Positions 1 through 8,805 of a DNA stretch of 64,000 nt are shown here, one piece after another; the stretch's first letter is position 1, and every line of letters begins with the position of its first letter. The stretch lies in assembly GCA_021772915.1 (NCBI GenBank), contig JAJFLB010000059.1, positions 46,123-110,122 of the forward strand. The letters are read 5' to 3'. The notes below the pieces were generated by a model, which was not told the DNA's origin, did not search any database, and was given only the letters and a program-made list of their open reading frames with translations. The translations under genes were made by a program, and so were the position numbers. Source of the DNA: Gammaproteobacteria bacterium (lineage in GTDB: Bacteria; Pseudomonadota; Gammaproteobacteria; Xanthomonadales; SZUA-36).

Positions 1-1
1 G

Positions 2-775
2 ACGATCATTGAAGATGCCGCCCGGGCCGGGCTGGATATTGTCTGCGGGCTGCACTTTAAGCTGGCGGAATTCCCGGCAGTCGTGGCAGCCGCCAAGTCA
101 TCCGGCGCCCGGTTGATCGATGTGCGTAACCCACCCGTGAATTTACCCGTAGGTACGGGGATAAAACGCTCTGGAAAACGGGTACTGATGGTGGGCACGG
201 ACTGCGCTATCGGCAAGAAGTATTCTGCCCTGGCCCTGAACGAAGCCATGCGGAATACGGGCATGAGCTCAACCTTTCGTGCCACGGGCCAGACCGGCAT
301 CATGCTGGCGGGTGAAGGTATTCCAATCGATGCAGTAGTGGCCGATTTCATATCGGGTGCTGCCGAGCTGATTTCACCGGACAATGACGACGATCACTGG
401 GATGTTATCGAGGGTCAGGGTTCGTTATTCCATCCGGGTTACTCCGGTGTCAGCCTGGGTCTGCTACACGGTTCGCAGCCTGATGCTTTCGTGCTGTGTC
501 ATGACGCAACCCGTACCGCAATTTCGGGCTGGGAGCACTACCCGCTGCCCTCCGTCCAGGAGTGTATCGATCAGCACGTGCTGGCCGGAAGCCGTACCAA
601 TCCGGATATCCGCTGTGTTGGTATCAGTGTGAATACATCGCAACTACCAGCAGATGAACGGTCGGACTACCTCGCAGGATTGAGTGAAGAAACCGGTTTG
701 CCCTGTGTTGATCCATTGATCGACGGTTGCGGGGCAATTGTTGAGCACATCAAACAACTTTACCCGAAGAGGTAG
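2..775 (+). CDS. dgcN: D-glutamate N-acetyltransferase DgcN (DUF1611 family), 5' end outside window
   Basis: The reading frame is open from base 2, so the N-terminus is missing; a GTG at 83 is internal. The visible part has a P-loop-like stretch (GTDCAIGKK, bases about 196-222) typical of the DUF1611 family. In marine bacteria this family has been described as DgcN, which acetylates D-glutamate so that the partner DgcA can racemise the N-acetyl compound. The stop lies 4 bases before the dgcA-like gene, matching the known dgcN-dgcA pairing. The family is clear; the substrate rests on the pairing. Some annotations call this family NAD-dependent epimerase-like or simply DUF1611. Confidence 0.8.
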   Translation, partial: TIIEDAARAGLDIVCGLHFKLAEFPAVVAAAKSSGARLIDVRNPPVNLPVGTGIKRSGKRVLMVGTDCAIGKKYSALALNEAMRNTGMSSTFRATGQTGIMLAGEGIPIDAVVADFISGAAELISPDNDDDHWDVIEGQGSLFHPGYSGVSLGLLHGSQPDAFVLCHDATRTAISGWEHYPLPSVQECIDQHVLAGSRTNPDIRCVGISVNTSQLPADERSDYLAGLSEETGLPCVDPLIDGCGAIVEHIKQLYPKR

Positions 776-779
776 AATC

Positions 780-1757
780 ATGGATTTCAGCATACACATC
801 ACAAACTGGGAACTAACCGAACCCTTCCGAATCTCGGGAAATGAGTGGACCTCCTCACCCTGCCTGGTTGTCCAGCTTAGCGAAGACGGCTTTGTTGGCC
901 GCGGCGAGGCCCAGGGTGTTTATTACCTGGATGAGAGTGCGGAAAGTATTTTTGCGCAGGCCGATGCGGTGGCCGCTCAAATCCGTGCCGGCATATCGCG
1001 CTCGGATCTGCAGGAACTGCTGCCGGCGGGTGGCGCACGAAATGCCATTGACTGCGCCCTTTGGGATCTTGAATGCAAACAGGCCGGCAAGACAATCTGG
1101 CAACTGACCGGTATCGATCCACAACCGGTCACCACCGTTTTCACCATTGGTCTGGAAGACACGCCAGAGGCCATGGCCGCCAAGGCTGCCGCAGCGGCAG
1201 ATGCTCCGATATTGAAAATCAAACTCGACGGCCACCTACCCTATGAGAAACTGGCAGCGATCCGTGCGGCCCGCCCGGACGCAGAGCTGGTCGTGGACGC
1301 CAACCAGGGCTGGAGCTTCGAGTTGTTGCAAGAGGTGATACCCAAGTGCGTCGATTTGAACCTCGGTATGATTGAACAACCACTGGCACGCGGTAACGAT
1401 GCCATGCTGGAAGGCTTTGTATCCCCCATCACCCTGGCTGCAGATGAATCCTGTCTGCATACCGGCGAACTGGAAATGGCGGCCAGTCGCTACACTATGA
1501 TCAACATCAAGCTGGACAAAACCGGTGGCCTGACAGAAGCGCTAAACCTGGCCCGGGCTGCAAAAGAAAAGGGATGCAAACTGATGATAGGTAACATGGT
1601 AGGTACCTCACTGAGCATGGCACCCTCATTCGTGGTGGCCCAGATGTGTGACTTCGTGGATATCGACGGCCCGCTGTTGCTGAAATTCGACCAGCCATTG
1701 GGACTCAACTACAACAAGGGTGTTGTGAAGAGGTTTGATCCACGGCTTTGGGGATAG
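780..1757 (+). CDS. dgcA: Enolase-superfamily racemase/dipeptide epimerase, DgcA-type
   Basis: This 325-residue protein is a muconate-lactonising-type enolase-superfamily enzyme. The expected catalytic series is present: KIKLDG (KxK base), DANQGW, IEQP and ADES metal ligands, and KLDKTGG carrying the opposite lysine. Such proteins are usually labelled L-Ala-D/L-Glu epimerase. Beside a DUF1611 gene the better reading is N-acetyl-D-glutamate racemase (DgcA) of D-glutamate catabolism. I chose the ATG at 780, just after the dgcN stop, because it starts the conserved fold (MDFSIHI). An upstream in-frame start at 738 would overlap dgcN. Confidence 0.82.
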   Translation: MDFSIHITNWELTEPFRISGNEWTSSPCLVVQLSEDGFVGRGEAQGVYYLDESAESIFAQADAVAAQIRAGISRSDLQELLPAGGARNAIDCALWDLECKQAGKTIWQLTGIDPQPVTTVFTIGLEDTPEAMAAKAAAAADAPILKIKLDGHLPYEKLAAIRAARPDAELVVDANQGWSFELLQEVIPKCVDLNLGMIEQPLARGNDAMLEGFVSPITLAADESCLHTGELEMAASRYTMINIKLDKTGGLTEALNLARAAKEKGCKLMIGNMVGTSLSMAPSFVVAQMCDFVDIDGPLLLKFDQPLGLNYNKGVVKRFDPRLWG

Positions 1758-1799
1758 GTAACCTAAGCGCGTTAGTCGATACTTCATTTTCAACAGAAT

Positions 1800-1840
1800 A
1801 GGTCACTTGCGACCTGCCAATAGTCTAGCGTGCGACCGAC
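1800..1840. repeat. Degenerate copy of a dispersed intergenic repeat
   Basis: The 235-base gap between dgcA and the pseudouridine synthase has no credible gene. Bases 1801-1840 match 61674-61713 at 28 of 40 positions, starting with an identical GGTCACTTGCG; most differences are transitions. Both copies are intergenic. This looks like an old, decayed dispersed repeat of unknown family. Confidence 0.4.
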
Positions 1841-1992
1841 TGCTTCTGGCTGGGTACAGCCCTTCAGGTAACTGCCAACCCAAGATATTTAGTGATTCAT
1901 TTGGACCTTATTATTTTAAGCGGCTATGCTTCAACGCACTAGCGGACACAGAGAAGCCAGCATTTGTCATTTTTCAACGATCCCAAACGTCA

Positions 1993-2844
1993 ATGACAGA
2001 TAAACTAACGGTCAAGGCGAGCACCACCCTAATCCCATTCCTTACTGCCCAGCTCCAGGGCTGGTCGCGACGCACTATCAAACAGCGCCTTAAAGGTGGT
2101 TGCGTCAGCGTTAACGGCAAGCAGGTTACGCGACATGACCACCGCCTCCTGACGGGCGACCAGGTGGTAGTCGAAGCCTCAGGTCGAGGTGTTTCCAGCC
2201 TGCGCCCGCAGCTCGGCATTCTCTACAGGGATCGGGACCTGATCGCCATCAATAAACCCGCCGGATTGTTGTCGGTTGGTTCCCGCAAAGACAAGGAACC
2301 CCATGCACTGGGCATACTTCGTGACCAGCTGTCGCGCCGTAACAAGGAGATAAGACTGTGGCCGGTGCACCGCATTGATCGCGATACTTCCGGGGTACTG
2401 CTCATTGCCACCTCACGGGAGATGCGGGAGCTGGTGATGAAGGGGTGGAAGACCGCGGAAAAGGCCTACCTTGCGATCGTGGAAGGTTGCCCAAAGCCTG
2501 CGGGTGGCACCATCAATCAACCGCTGCGCATCGACCCGGTAATCTACCAGATGCATGTCGGGCCGCACCCAGGTGCCAAACGTGCGGTGACCCATTTCAC
2601 TACCGAACGTAAGGTGGGTCAGCGAGCGCTATTACGGGTAACACTGGAAACCGGCCGCCAGCATCAAATACGAGCCCACCTGGCATGGCTGGGACACCCG
2701 GTGGTAGGCGACCAACGATACGGCACAGCCGGTGCGCGGATGGGGCTGCATGCCTTGCGGCTGAGTATCACCAAACCGGGAACCAATAAGCCGCTGGTAT
2801 TTGAAACTCCCGCACCGGCGGATTTTTTGGCGCTACTGCGCTAG
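1993..2844 (+). CDS. RluA-family pseudouridine synthase
   Basis: The 283-residue protein has an N-terminal S4-like RNA-binding segment (residues about 10-65, with RRTIKQRLKGGCVSVNGK) followed by an RluA catalytic domain. The active-site motif HRIDRDTSG contains the catalytic aspartate, and the later RQHQIRAHL and GDQRYG motifs are typical. It should isomerise uridine to pseudouridine in rRNA or tRNA; the exact target (RluC/RluD/TruC type) cannot be assigned. The ATG at 1993 gives a normal family N-terminus. The frame stays open back to a TTG at 1807, but that part overlaps a degenerate repeat and looks non-coding. Confidence 0.85.
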   Translation: MTDKLTVKASTTLIPFLTAQLQGWSRRTIKQRLKGGCVSVNGKQVTRHDHRLLTGDQVVVEASGRGVSSLRPQLGILYRDRDLIAINKPAGLLSVGSRKDKEPHALGILRDQLSRRNKEIRLWPVHRIDRDTSGVLLIATSREMRELVMKGWKTAEKAYLAIVEGCPKPAGGTINQPLRIDPVIYQMHVGPHPGAKRAVTHFTTERKVGQRALLRVTLETGRQHQIRAHLAWLGHPVVGDQRYGTAGARMGLHALRLSITKPGTNKPLVFETPAPADFLALLR

Positions 2845-2954
2845 CGTGTGAGGGGAGCCGGTCCGGTTTCGGCCAATAATGATTTCCTTAACTCATTCTC
2901 TTTTATTTTTACAGAGCAGAACAGCCGCAAGTACTGTAGGCTAAGGGGTGGAGT

Positions 2955-3194
2955 ATGAAGAGGTGCGAGGATATGCCCAAAACAGATGTTGAAAAACTAA
3001 AAGCCGAATTAGCGGCCGCGAAAGTGAAGGGTGACCCACATATACTGAAGAAACCGATTTCCGTTGTCGCGACTTTGGACAATGGGGAAATATACAAGGG
3101 AGTTGCTTTTGAGGTTCGCCCGGATGGACTGGTGATGGTACAAACCGGGAACTGCGATTTAGGGATTCAACTCTCAAATATCAGCATAGAATAA
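2955..3194 (+). CDS. Small conserved-looking hypothetical protein
   Basis: This 79-residue protein has no signal peptide. It has a charged N-terminal helix (KTDVEKLKAELAAAKVK) and a beta-rich C-terminal half (VVATLDNGEIYKGVAFEV). A purine-rich GGGGTGGAG precedes the ATG at 2955; a second in-frame ATG at 2973 is also possible. I do not recognise the family and the neighbours give no functional hint. The balanced codon use argues for a real gene. Confidence 0.5.
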   Translation: MKRCEDMPKTDVEKLKAELAAAKVKGDPHILKKPISVVATLDNGEIYKGVAFEVRPDGLVMVQTGNCDLGIQLSNISIE

Positions 3195-3211
3195 CGGGTC
3201 TGAACAACAGC

Positions 3212-3766
3212 TCAACTCCCTATTGGCTCGTCATTAACGAGACCCAGCATCACGCTGTCCAGCCATTTCCCCTCCATGAACCACCGGTCACGAAACAGCC
3301 CCTCACGCTCGAAACCAAGCTTCTCAAGCAGAGCTAGGCTGCCGGCATTTTCTGTGTCGGTATCGGCTTCTATGCGGTGTAGATTAAGGGTATTGAACGC
3401 GAAAGCAATGACCGCTTCTACCGCCTGGTGCATTAATCCCTGTCGCCAGTATTTCCGGTTCAGAATGAAGCCAACCTCGGCCCTGTGATTTTCTTGACTG
3501 AAGTGGAACAGGATGCACTTCCCTATCATCTTGTCGCTGTCGTCCTTGGTAACCGCCCAACATAGACTGTCGCCCCGTGCATCGGATTCAAGGTCTTCAC
3601 GCAACTTTTTAGTCGCGGTTTCGAAGTCGGCAACCGGATGACTCCAGTATTTCATACTTTGGGCATCCGACAGCATTTCGAACATCGCGTCTGCATCTTT
3701 CATTTCTTGTGGACGCAGGTGCAAATCACGGGTGTGCAAATCACGAGGGATGTTAGCAAGGTCCAT
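3212..3766 (-). CDS. GNAT N-acetyltransferase, RimJ/RimL-like
   Basis: The 184-residue protein has the GNAT layout: an N-terminal RDLHLRP strand, the acetyl-CoA-binding region around YWRQGLMHQAV, then HRIEADTDTENAGSLALLEKLGFEREG, the standard C-terminal signature of the RimJ/RimL subgroup. It probably transfers an acetyl group from acetyl-CoA to a protein N-terminus or a small amine; the substrate is unknown. The ATG at 3766 is preferred to the TTG two codons upstream. It stands alone on the minus strand. Confidence 0.85.
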   Translation of the reverse strand: MDLANIPRDLHTRDLHLRPQEMKDADAMFEMLSDAQSMKYWSHPVADFETATKKLREDLESDARGDSLCWAVTKDDSDKMIGKCILFHFSQENHRAEVGFILNRKYWRQGLMHQAVEAVIAFAFNTLNLHRIEADTDTENAGSLALLEKLGFEREGLFRDRWFMEGKWLDSVMLGLVNDEPIGS

Positions 3767-3825
3767 ATTCAATTATTCCGTATATCAGCTACTTAGTCTG
3801 AGGAAAGCCCGGCGAATATGCCGTA

Positions 3826-5100
3826 TTAGAGTTGTCCATCACTCTCAACCTGATTGATCTCAGCCATCAAAGTCGCATCTGCGTAACGATCAGGGTGAAA
3901 ATACGGGGCATATTGAGGCAGATCTCCTCCCATCATCCAGTCCGCACACAACTCACCGGCCCCGCAGGCTGCCATCGTACCGTAACCTGACAACGCTGAG
4001 GCGGTAAACAGCCCCGCCAATTCCAGAGGGCCGATCAACGGTAAATTTTCGCGTGTACGTGTGTAGTAACCCGCGAACTGAACGATCGGTGTGGGGGGTT
4101 CATGAACATATTGGGTCAGCGCGGGAATGAATCGGCTTGCTCCACGCAATGTGATATTGGGAAAATCAAAATCATCACTGGTCTCCCATTGTGGCACGCT
4201 GGGCTCCCGGTTATACGCCCATCCGAGCTTGATGTTGTGGGCGCCCTCGGGCTTTATGTGCAAACCTGCGGGAAACTCTTCCAACAACCAGCCGTAGTCC
4301 GGATCCGCTGTGATCAATTCTTGTTCTTCATCGCTCCAGTCCAGATATTGCGGGTCTGCGAATATGGTAAACGGCATATCGCGTGGAATAACGTCTTTTG
4401 GATCGGGGATTATGAACTTGCGTTGCATGATGGATTCCACGCCCAGCGTTATCCCCAACATCCCCACCAGTTCGTTGATGAATGGGCCGGGAGCGAGTAC
4501 CAGTTTTTCCGTATCCAGCGAATTGAACTCCAGATCACCAGACAGACTCAATCTGAAGCCTTTGGATGTTTTCTCAATGTTCTCAACACCGGCTCGCCAA
4601 AGCTCAATCCCGGCATTGCGTGCATGCTTCAACATTAACGAACCCAGTGCATGAACATCAAACGCTCCGGCCTGTTCAAAGCGCACAAGCTGTCGAATCG
4701 AGCTGCCGAGATAGCCCTGTGTTGCACTTATTTGGTCATTACCGATGATACGGAGAATGTTTCCCGCGTTGCCGGGGTCTTGTAACTGGTCCGATGGGAA
4801 GATCTCCCGGCCTTTGGACTCACTCACAAAGTCATAGCCCGAATAGCGCATTTCGAACACGTCCTTGCTGTCATCAGCCAGTGTCTGCATCAGGTCGATA
4901 CTGCGACGCGTCAATGCGGTCATACAGGGCTGGGGCCAATAGTCACGAAAATTCTCGCCCGACTTGCTGGTTGTCAACGACATCGGCTGATTTTTGTCGA
5001 GTAAAACGACCTTGGACTGGCCGTATTTAACCGCCAGGGACCAGGCGGTCGCAATGCCGGCTATGCCGGCTCCACAAATGGCAATATTGGCGCTCTTCAT
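3826..5100 (-). CDS. FAD-dependent oxidoreductase, DAO family
   Basis: The 424-residue protein starts with a Rossmann dinucleotide-binding motif (IAICGAGIAGIATAWSLA) and ends with the family's flavin-contacting segment (RTRENLPLIGPL ... ALSGYGTMAACGAGELCADWM). This is the fold of glycine, sarcosine and D-amino-acid oxidases and dehydrogenases. The ATG at 5100 puts the motif at the N-terminus; upstream in-frame sequence adds 13 unlikely residues. The nearby ureohydrolase genes suggest amine or guanidino-compound breakdown, but the substrate is inference only. Confidence 0.8.
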   Translation of the reverse strand: MKSANIAICGAGIAGIATAWSLAVKYGQSKVVLLDKNQPMSLTTSKSGENFRDYWPQPCMTALTRRSIDLMQTLADDSKDVFEMRYSGYDFVSESKGREIFPSDQLQDPGNAGNILRIIGNDQISATQGYLGSSIRQLVRFEQAGAFDVHALGSLMLKHARNAGIELWRAGVENIEKTSKGFRLSLSGDLEFNSLDTEKLVLAPGPFINELVGMLGITLGVESIMQRKFIIPDPKDVIPRDMPFTIFADPQYLDWSDEEQELITADPDYGWLLEEFPAGLHIKPEGAHNIKLGWAYNREPSVPQWETSDDFDFPNITLRGASRFIPALTQYVHEPPTPIVQFAGYYTRTRENLPLIGPLELAGLFTASALSGYGTMAACGAGELCADWMMGGDLPQYAPYFHPDRYADATLMAEINQVESDGQL

Positions 5101-5196
5101 ACCGTACAGTGTACTGATTTTTTGTGGAACAAAGATCACCGCTCAGGATTATATTTTGAACAATCTCCCGCTGGGTCTTCCTCTTGGCTCGATCGC

Positions 5197-5520
5197 TTAG
5201 TTCCTGTTATACACAAAGTTCATCCGGTGAACCTGGTCGCCTCTTTTCATGTCCAGGGTCACATGGCAGACACCATCGATCAGTTCATAGCGGAGACCCT
5301 CGAACTGGACAGAATTTTCACCCATTTCAACAAACTGAAAAGTAGGCCCAGTTTCTTGGTCGCTTTCCCATTGCTTGAAACGCGCATCGAAGTGTTTCAC
5401 CCGCATACCGAGTGTCCCGTCAAACACTGCGATCATCACAATCTCTGAAAACTGCTGTTCACCCAGGGGATGTGCGTGTGCGGACAGCCAGTGTACTCGT
5501 ACGCGCCGATTCTGGATCAA
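5197..5520 (-). CDS. Hypothetical protein coupled to ureohydrolase
   Basis: This 107-residue protein starts with TTG inside the stop of the upstream ureohydrolase (overlap TTGA), a strong sign of translational coupling. It is soluble, His-rich near the N-terminus (VHWLSAHAHPLGEQQ) and beta-rich after that. I do not recognise the family. The coupling suggests it helps or is dosed with the enzyme at 5517-6512. No other start codon gives a longer credible protein. Confidence 0.55.
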   Translation of the reverse strand: MIQNRRVRVHWLSAHAHPLGEQQFSEIVMIAVFDGTLGMRVKHFDARFKQWESDQETGPTFQFVEMGENSVQFEGLRYELIDGVCHVTLDMKRGDQVHRMNFVYNRN

Positions 5521-6512
5521 CCCCTCAAGTAATCTGCAATCAGGCTCAGCAATTCAAACATAAGCACCGACCCGGTCAGGGCCGTGATCTGATTTGGGCT
5601 ATCCACTGTCGGCATGGGACAGACAATGTCCGCACCCACGATATTGCAGCCACGCAAGCCGTGCAGGATACGTATCGCCTCATAGGTACGAAGTCCCCGG
5701 TAGCCTGCCTCGAGATTGGCCACTCCCGGAGCATCTGCCGGGTCCAGAACATCAAGGTCAAAAGTGATATACACCGGGTTATCGGCAATTCTTTTCCGCA
5801 TGATCGTGATGGTTTGCTCGATCCCAATTTCAAACAATTCCTCTGCTGTCACCACACGGTAGCCTGTCTCACTTTCCGCAGGGTCATCCTTGAGTACATT
5901 GGGATTGCCCCGTATACCGATCTGGATACTGCTTTCGACATCCACGTGGCCCTCACGTACCGTGTAAGCCGCCCAATGCGCCGCCGACCGCTTGGCCCCC
6001 AGCCAGTGCGACCGGTGCTCGTAATCGTCCCGGTGTGCATCGAAATGTACCAACGACAGCTTGCGCCCCCCCGCCAGCTTAGACTCGGTCCCGCCCAGTG
6101 CCTTCAGGATCGGACCAGTGATCGCGTGATCCCCACCATAGGAAACCGGCCGGGTACCGGCCTCATTCAGAATCTCATAGTATTCCTGGATGTGCGCGAC
6201 CGATATTTCATTGTTGTTGGCCTCAGGTAGCGGCACATCACCCAGATCGTTAATGACAACCGCTTCCCAGGGTGTCAGCCGGAATGCCTGGTGTGCACGT
6301 CGCAAACGCGCTGACACATGCCGGATAGAACGTGGTCCAAGGTGCTGGTCCCGCTCGGTGGAGCCATTGCCCGTGCTGTGGGGCACGCCGACCAGCCCTA
6401 TATCACACTCCTCCGGTTTCTCGTTCCAGGGGCACCTGAAAAACGTGGGCACACCCCACCAGTACCAGGGGTGCATCTGCTTTTTACGGGCTTCTATTTC
6501 TTTACGTGACAT
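5517..6512 (-). CDS. Agmatinase/arginase-family ureohydrolase, atypical pocket
   Basis: This 331-residue enzyme carries the binuclear manganese ligands of the ureohydrolase fold: GGDH at residues 126-129, DAHRD at 158-162 and DLDVLD at 252-257. It should hydrolyse a guanidino compound to urea plus an amine. The loops that set specificity differ from ordinary agmatinases: no HG-x-PF-like segment follows the DAH motif, and PGVANLEAGYRGLRTYEA replaces the usual PGTGTPEPGG-like stretch. The substrate is therefore open. It is divergent from a second, more typical family member and coupled to a small downstream protein. Confidence 0.82.
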   Translation of the reverse strand: MSRKEIEARKKQMHPWYWWGVPTFFRCPWNEKPEECDIGLVGVPHSTGNGSTERDQHLGPRSIRHVSARLRRAHQAFRLTPWEAVVINDLGDVPLPEANNNEISVAHIQEYYEILNEAGTRPVSYGGDHAITGPILKALGGTESKLAGGRKLSLVHFDAHRDDYEHRSHWLGAKRSAAHWAAYTVREGHVDVESSIQIGIRGNPNVLKDDPAESETGYRVVTAEELFEIGIEQTITIMRKRIADNPVYITFDLDVLDPADAPGVANLEAGYRGLRTYEAIRILHGLRGCNIVGADIVCPMPTVDSPNQITALTGSVLMFELLSLIADYLRG

Positions 6513-6860
6513 GAGTTCATATCCTTGCCGCTAGTGTAGGCCTCTTGGAAAGGACCAGCCATTCCCTGCTAGCCCCGCCTTGCAGCCACAGGTAGCCTCT
6601 GAAAGTACCATTAATTACGATGCAGTACACTGTGTGCCGATCAATTACCAGGCCGGTTTACCTTGGATAATGGTGCGTGCCTTGCAATGGGCACTGGCCA
6701 TCATAAGCCCAGTAGAGAATCCCAAAAACTGCACTTCGATGGGCGAATATCTCTCCCTGACCGGGTGTGCAAATCAGACTTCTGCATGGCAGGTCTGGCA
6801 TTGGTGGCAATTAGAATGTACGCTCTGAATGACTATTGGCACCAAGCTTAACGAGAGAAA
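6513..6860. other. 348-base divergent intergenic region between two ureohydrolases
   Basis: This stretch must hold the promoters of both divergent ureohydrolase genes. The plus-strand gene has a weak purine-rich site (AACGAGAG) before its ATG. I looked for a guanidine-riboswitch-like fold and saw no convincing conserved core, and no clear -35/-10 pair or operator palindrome. The short open frames here look like noise. Confidence 0.4.
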
Positions 6861-7814
6861 ATGAATCCTCCGGACAAACCGGGTTTTGACCCTCAAACTG
6901 CCCCCCGATTTACCGAAATACCGACATTTATGCGTTGCCCGCTGGCGAGTAGTCCCGATGATGTGGACATCGCCCTGATTGGCGTCCCCTACGACGGTGG
7001 TGTTACCAACCGACCGGGTGCCAGACATGGCCCACGTGAAATACGTAACTCATCCAGCCTGACCAGAACCATTCATCACGTCAGCCGATTCAACCCCTTT
7101 GATGCCTGTCATGTGGCCGACCTCGGTGACGTGCGGTTTAGTGCCATGTACGACCCCGAAACCGTTGCCAGGGACATTGAGACTTTTTACACGGCAGTTT
7201 TGAATGCGGGCGCCACACCCCTGTCGGCCGGCGGTGACCACTCGATCAGCTATCCGATCCTGCGTGCACTGGGGCGGAACGAACCCGTTGGAATGGTCCA
7301 CATTGACGCCCATGCCGACACCTGGGGACCATTTCAGGGTTGTAAATTTCATCACGGGGCGCCGTTTCGGCTGGCAGTGGAAGACGGTGTACTGGATCCC
7401 GTGCGGACCGTTCAGATTGGAATCCGTGGGGCACAACCGTTTACCGATGGCTGGGAGTTTTCGAAGCAATCAGGTATGCGGGTCATTTTCATGGAAGAAT
7501 TCACGGAGATGGGCGTATCGGCCGTGATTGAGGAAGCACGTCGCGTGGTGGGTGATGGTCCGACCTACATTTCTTTTGATGTCGATGGGCTGGACCCGGT
7601 CTACGCTCCCGGCACCGGCACACCGGAGATTGGTGGTATTACAACCATCGAAGCCCAGGCATTGCTGCGTGGTCTGGGCGGTCTAAACCTTGTCGGTGGC
7701 GATGTCGTGGAAGTGTCGCCGCCCTTTGATCAGAGCGGCAACACGGCCCTGGTTGGTGCAACCCTGATGTTTGAGATTCTTTGTCTGCTGGCAGCAGCAA
7801 GAGACAGCAAGTAA
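6861..7814 (+). CDS. Agmatinase-family ureohydrolase (guanidinobutyrase/guanidinopropionase-like)
   Basis: The 317-residue protein shows all metal ligands: GGDH at residues 124-127, DAHAD at 149-153 and DVDGLD at 240-245, plus HGAPFR and PGTGTPEIGG, the usual agmatinase-subfamily loops. The N-terminal RFTEIPTFMRCP resembles guanidinobutyrase and guanidinopropionase enzymes of pseudomonads. It should release urea from a linear guanidino substrate. It is divergent from a second, less typical ureohydrolase and close to an FAD amine oxidoreductase, suggesting a guanidino-compound catabolic group. Family assignment is firm; substrate is not. Confidence 0.88.
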   Translation: MNPPDKPGFDPQTAPRFTEIPTFMRCPLASSPDDVDIALIGVPYDGGVTNRPGARHGPREIRNSSSLTRTIHHVSRFNPFDACHVADLGDVRFSAMYDPETVARDIETFYTAVLNAGATPLSAGGDHSISYPILRALGRNEPVGMVHIDAHADTWGPFQGCKFHHGAPFRLAVEDGVLDPVRTVQIGIRGAQPFTDGWEFSKQSGMRVIFMEEFTEMGVSAVIEEARRVVGDGPTYISFDVDGLDPVYAPGTGTPEIGGITTIEAQALLRGLGGLNLVGGDVVEVSPPFDQSGNTALVGATLMFEILCLLAAARDSK

Positions 7815-7827
7815 CTATCAGGCCCTA

Positions 7828-8352
7828 CTACAACCAGCGTCGTACCTTTGAGCGGTATTCATCGTATTCGTGTCCGAATGCTGTCACGAGCTTGTCCTCT
7901 TCATAACGACAGAACACCCGGTCTAAAATGAACAGGTAGACTATTGCTGCCACGTAAAATGGCAGGCTGCCGAAATAGGCAGCAGCGCCGATCAGCATAA
8001 GGACCATCCCAAGATACATGGGGTTACGTGAAATCCGGTAGACCCCATCAGTAATTAGGTGCTCGGTGGCCTGCGTCGGGCAAATGGCGACCTTACGTTG
8101 CTGAAACTGCCACCATGCCCACATCATTATTGCAAAGCCCTCTGACGCCAATACACCGCCCAGGTAGATCGAAGAGTACAGATGGGGTGCCAGCAAAGGC
8201 GCTAACCAATGAATCGCAGCCGCAACCCCCAATAATGCTGCCGCAATTCTTGGCGGACGATATTCGACCAATTTAGTGTTCATGGGTGTCGCCTCCGGTG
8301 CCGTGAAACCATTATCTGCTACAAATATCTTTTTGGATTTTGAGTTGTACAT
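7828..8352 (-). CDS. Isoprenylcysteine carboxyl methyltransferase-like membrane methyltransferase
   Basis: The 174-residue protein has several membrane segments (about residues 33-50, 63-80, 115-145) and the SAM-binding signature of the ICMT/phospholipid-methyltransferase family: GVYRISRNPMYLG and the C-terminal EEDKLVTAFGHEYDEYRSKVRRWL-type ending. It probably methylates a lipid or a small thiol at the inner membrane. The ATG at 8352 is backed by AAGGAG 7 bases upstream. It starts 11 bases after the marR stop, so the two form one operon controlled by that repressor. Confidence 0.8.
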   Translation of the reverse strand: MYNSKSKKIFVADNGFTAPEATPMNTKLVEYRPPRIAAALLGVAAAIHWLAPLLAPHLYSSIYLGGVLASEGFAIMMWAWWQFQQRKVAICPTQATEHLITDGVYRISRNPMYLGMVLMLIGAAAYFGSLPFYVAAIVYLFILDRVFCRYEEDKLVTAFGHEYDEYRSKVRRWL

Positions 8353-8363
8353 CGTGTATCTCC

Positions 8364-8792
8364 TTACTTGAGTTGGGCCAAAAGAGTTTCCAATGTTCTT
8401 TGTGTGATGCGCTGATCCTTTTCTGGAACTCGCGAGAACAACTTTTCGACTATCTGGATATCCTGTTTCTTTATCTTCCTGAACTTCGCCCTACCCTCGT
8501 ATGTAAGGACAATTAAGGAAGAACGTTTGTGTCGGGGGTTGCTTTTGGTAGCCAGGAGTCCAACTTTCAGCAAACCGTTGACGGTTACCTGCACATGCTG
8601 TCGGGATACCTGGTACCGCTTGGCTATTTCCGGTACTGACAGTTCTTCATCCGGGTACAGAAACTCCAATACCGCCCTGTCAGCAACCGTAATTCCCAAT
8701 CCCTGCAGACTGTCGTTTGATTTTTGGGCCATGGCCCGGAAAAGCCTGCGTATTAGCCAGACGATTTGATAACCGTCATTTGAACTTTGCAT
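8364..8792 (-). CDS. MarR-family transcriptional regulator
   Basis: This 142-residue winged-helix protein has the MarR layout: an N-terminal dimer helix, a DNA-recognition helix around SVPEIAKRYQVSRQHVQVTVNGLLK, a wing (KSNPRHKRSSLIVLTYEG) and a C-terminal helix. The ATG at 8792 has GGAG seven bases upstream; an in-frame GTG at 8804 is less likely. It is first in a two-gene operon with a membrane methyltransferase. Two matching palindromes lie over its own promoter, so it very probably represses itself. Confidence 0.87.
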   Translation of the reverse strand: MQSSNDGYQIVWLIRRLFRAMAQKSNDSLQGLGITVADRAVLEFLYPDEELSVPEIAKRYQVSRQHVQVTVNGLLKVGLLATKSNPRHKRSSLIVLTYEGRAKFRKIKKQDIQIVEKLFSRVPEKDQRITQRTLETLLAQLK

Positions 8793-8805
8793 TGCTGACT
8801 CCACA

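Noticed and set aside
6513..6860. Possible guanidine riboswitch between the ureohydrolases
   Set aside because: No stretch resembles the conserved guanidine-I, -II or -III cores that I know; only unstructured-looking sequence was seen. A covariance-model search would settle it.
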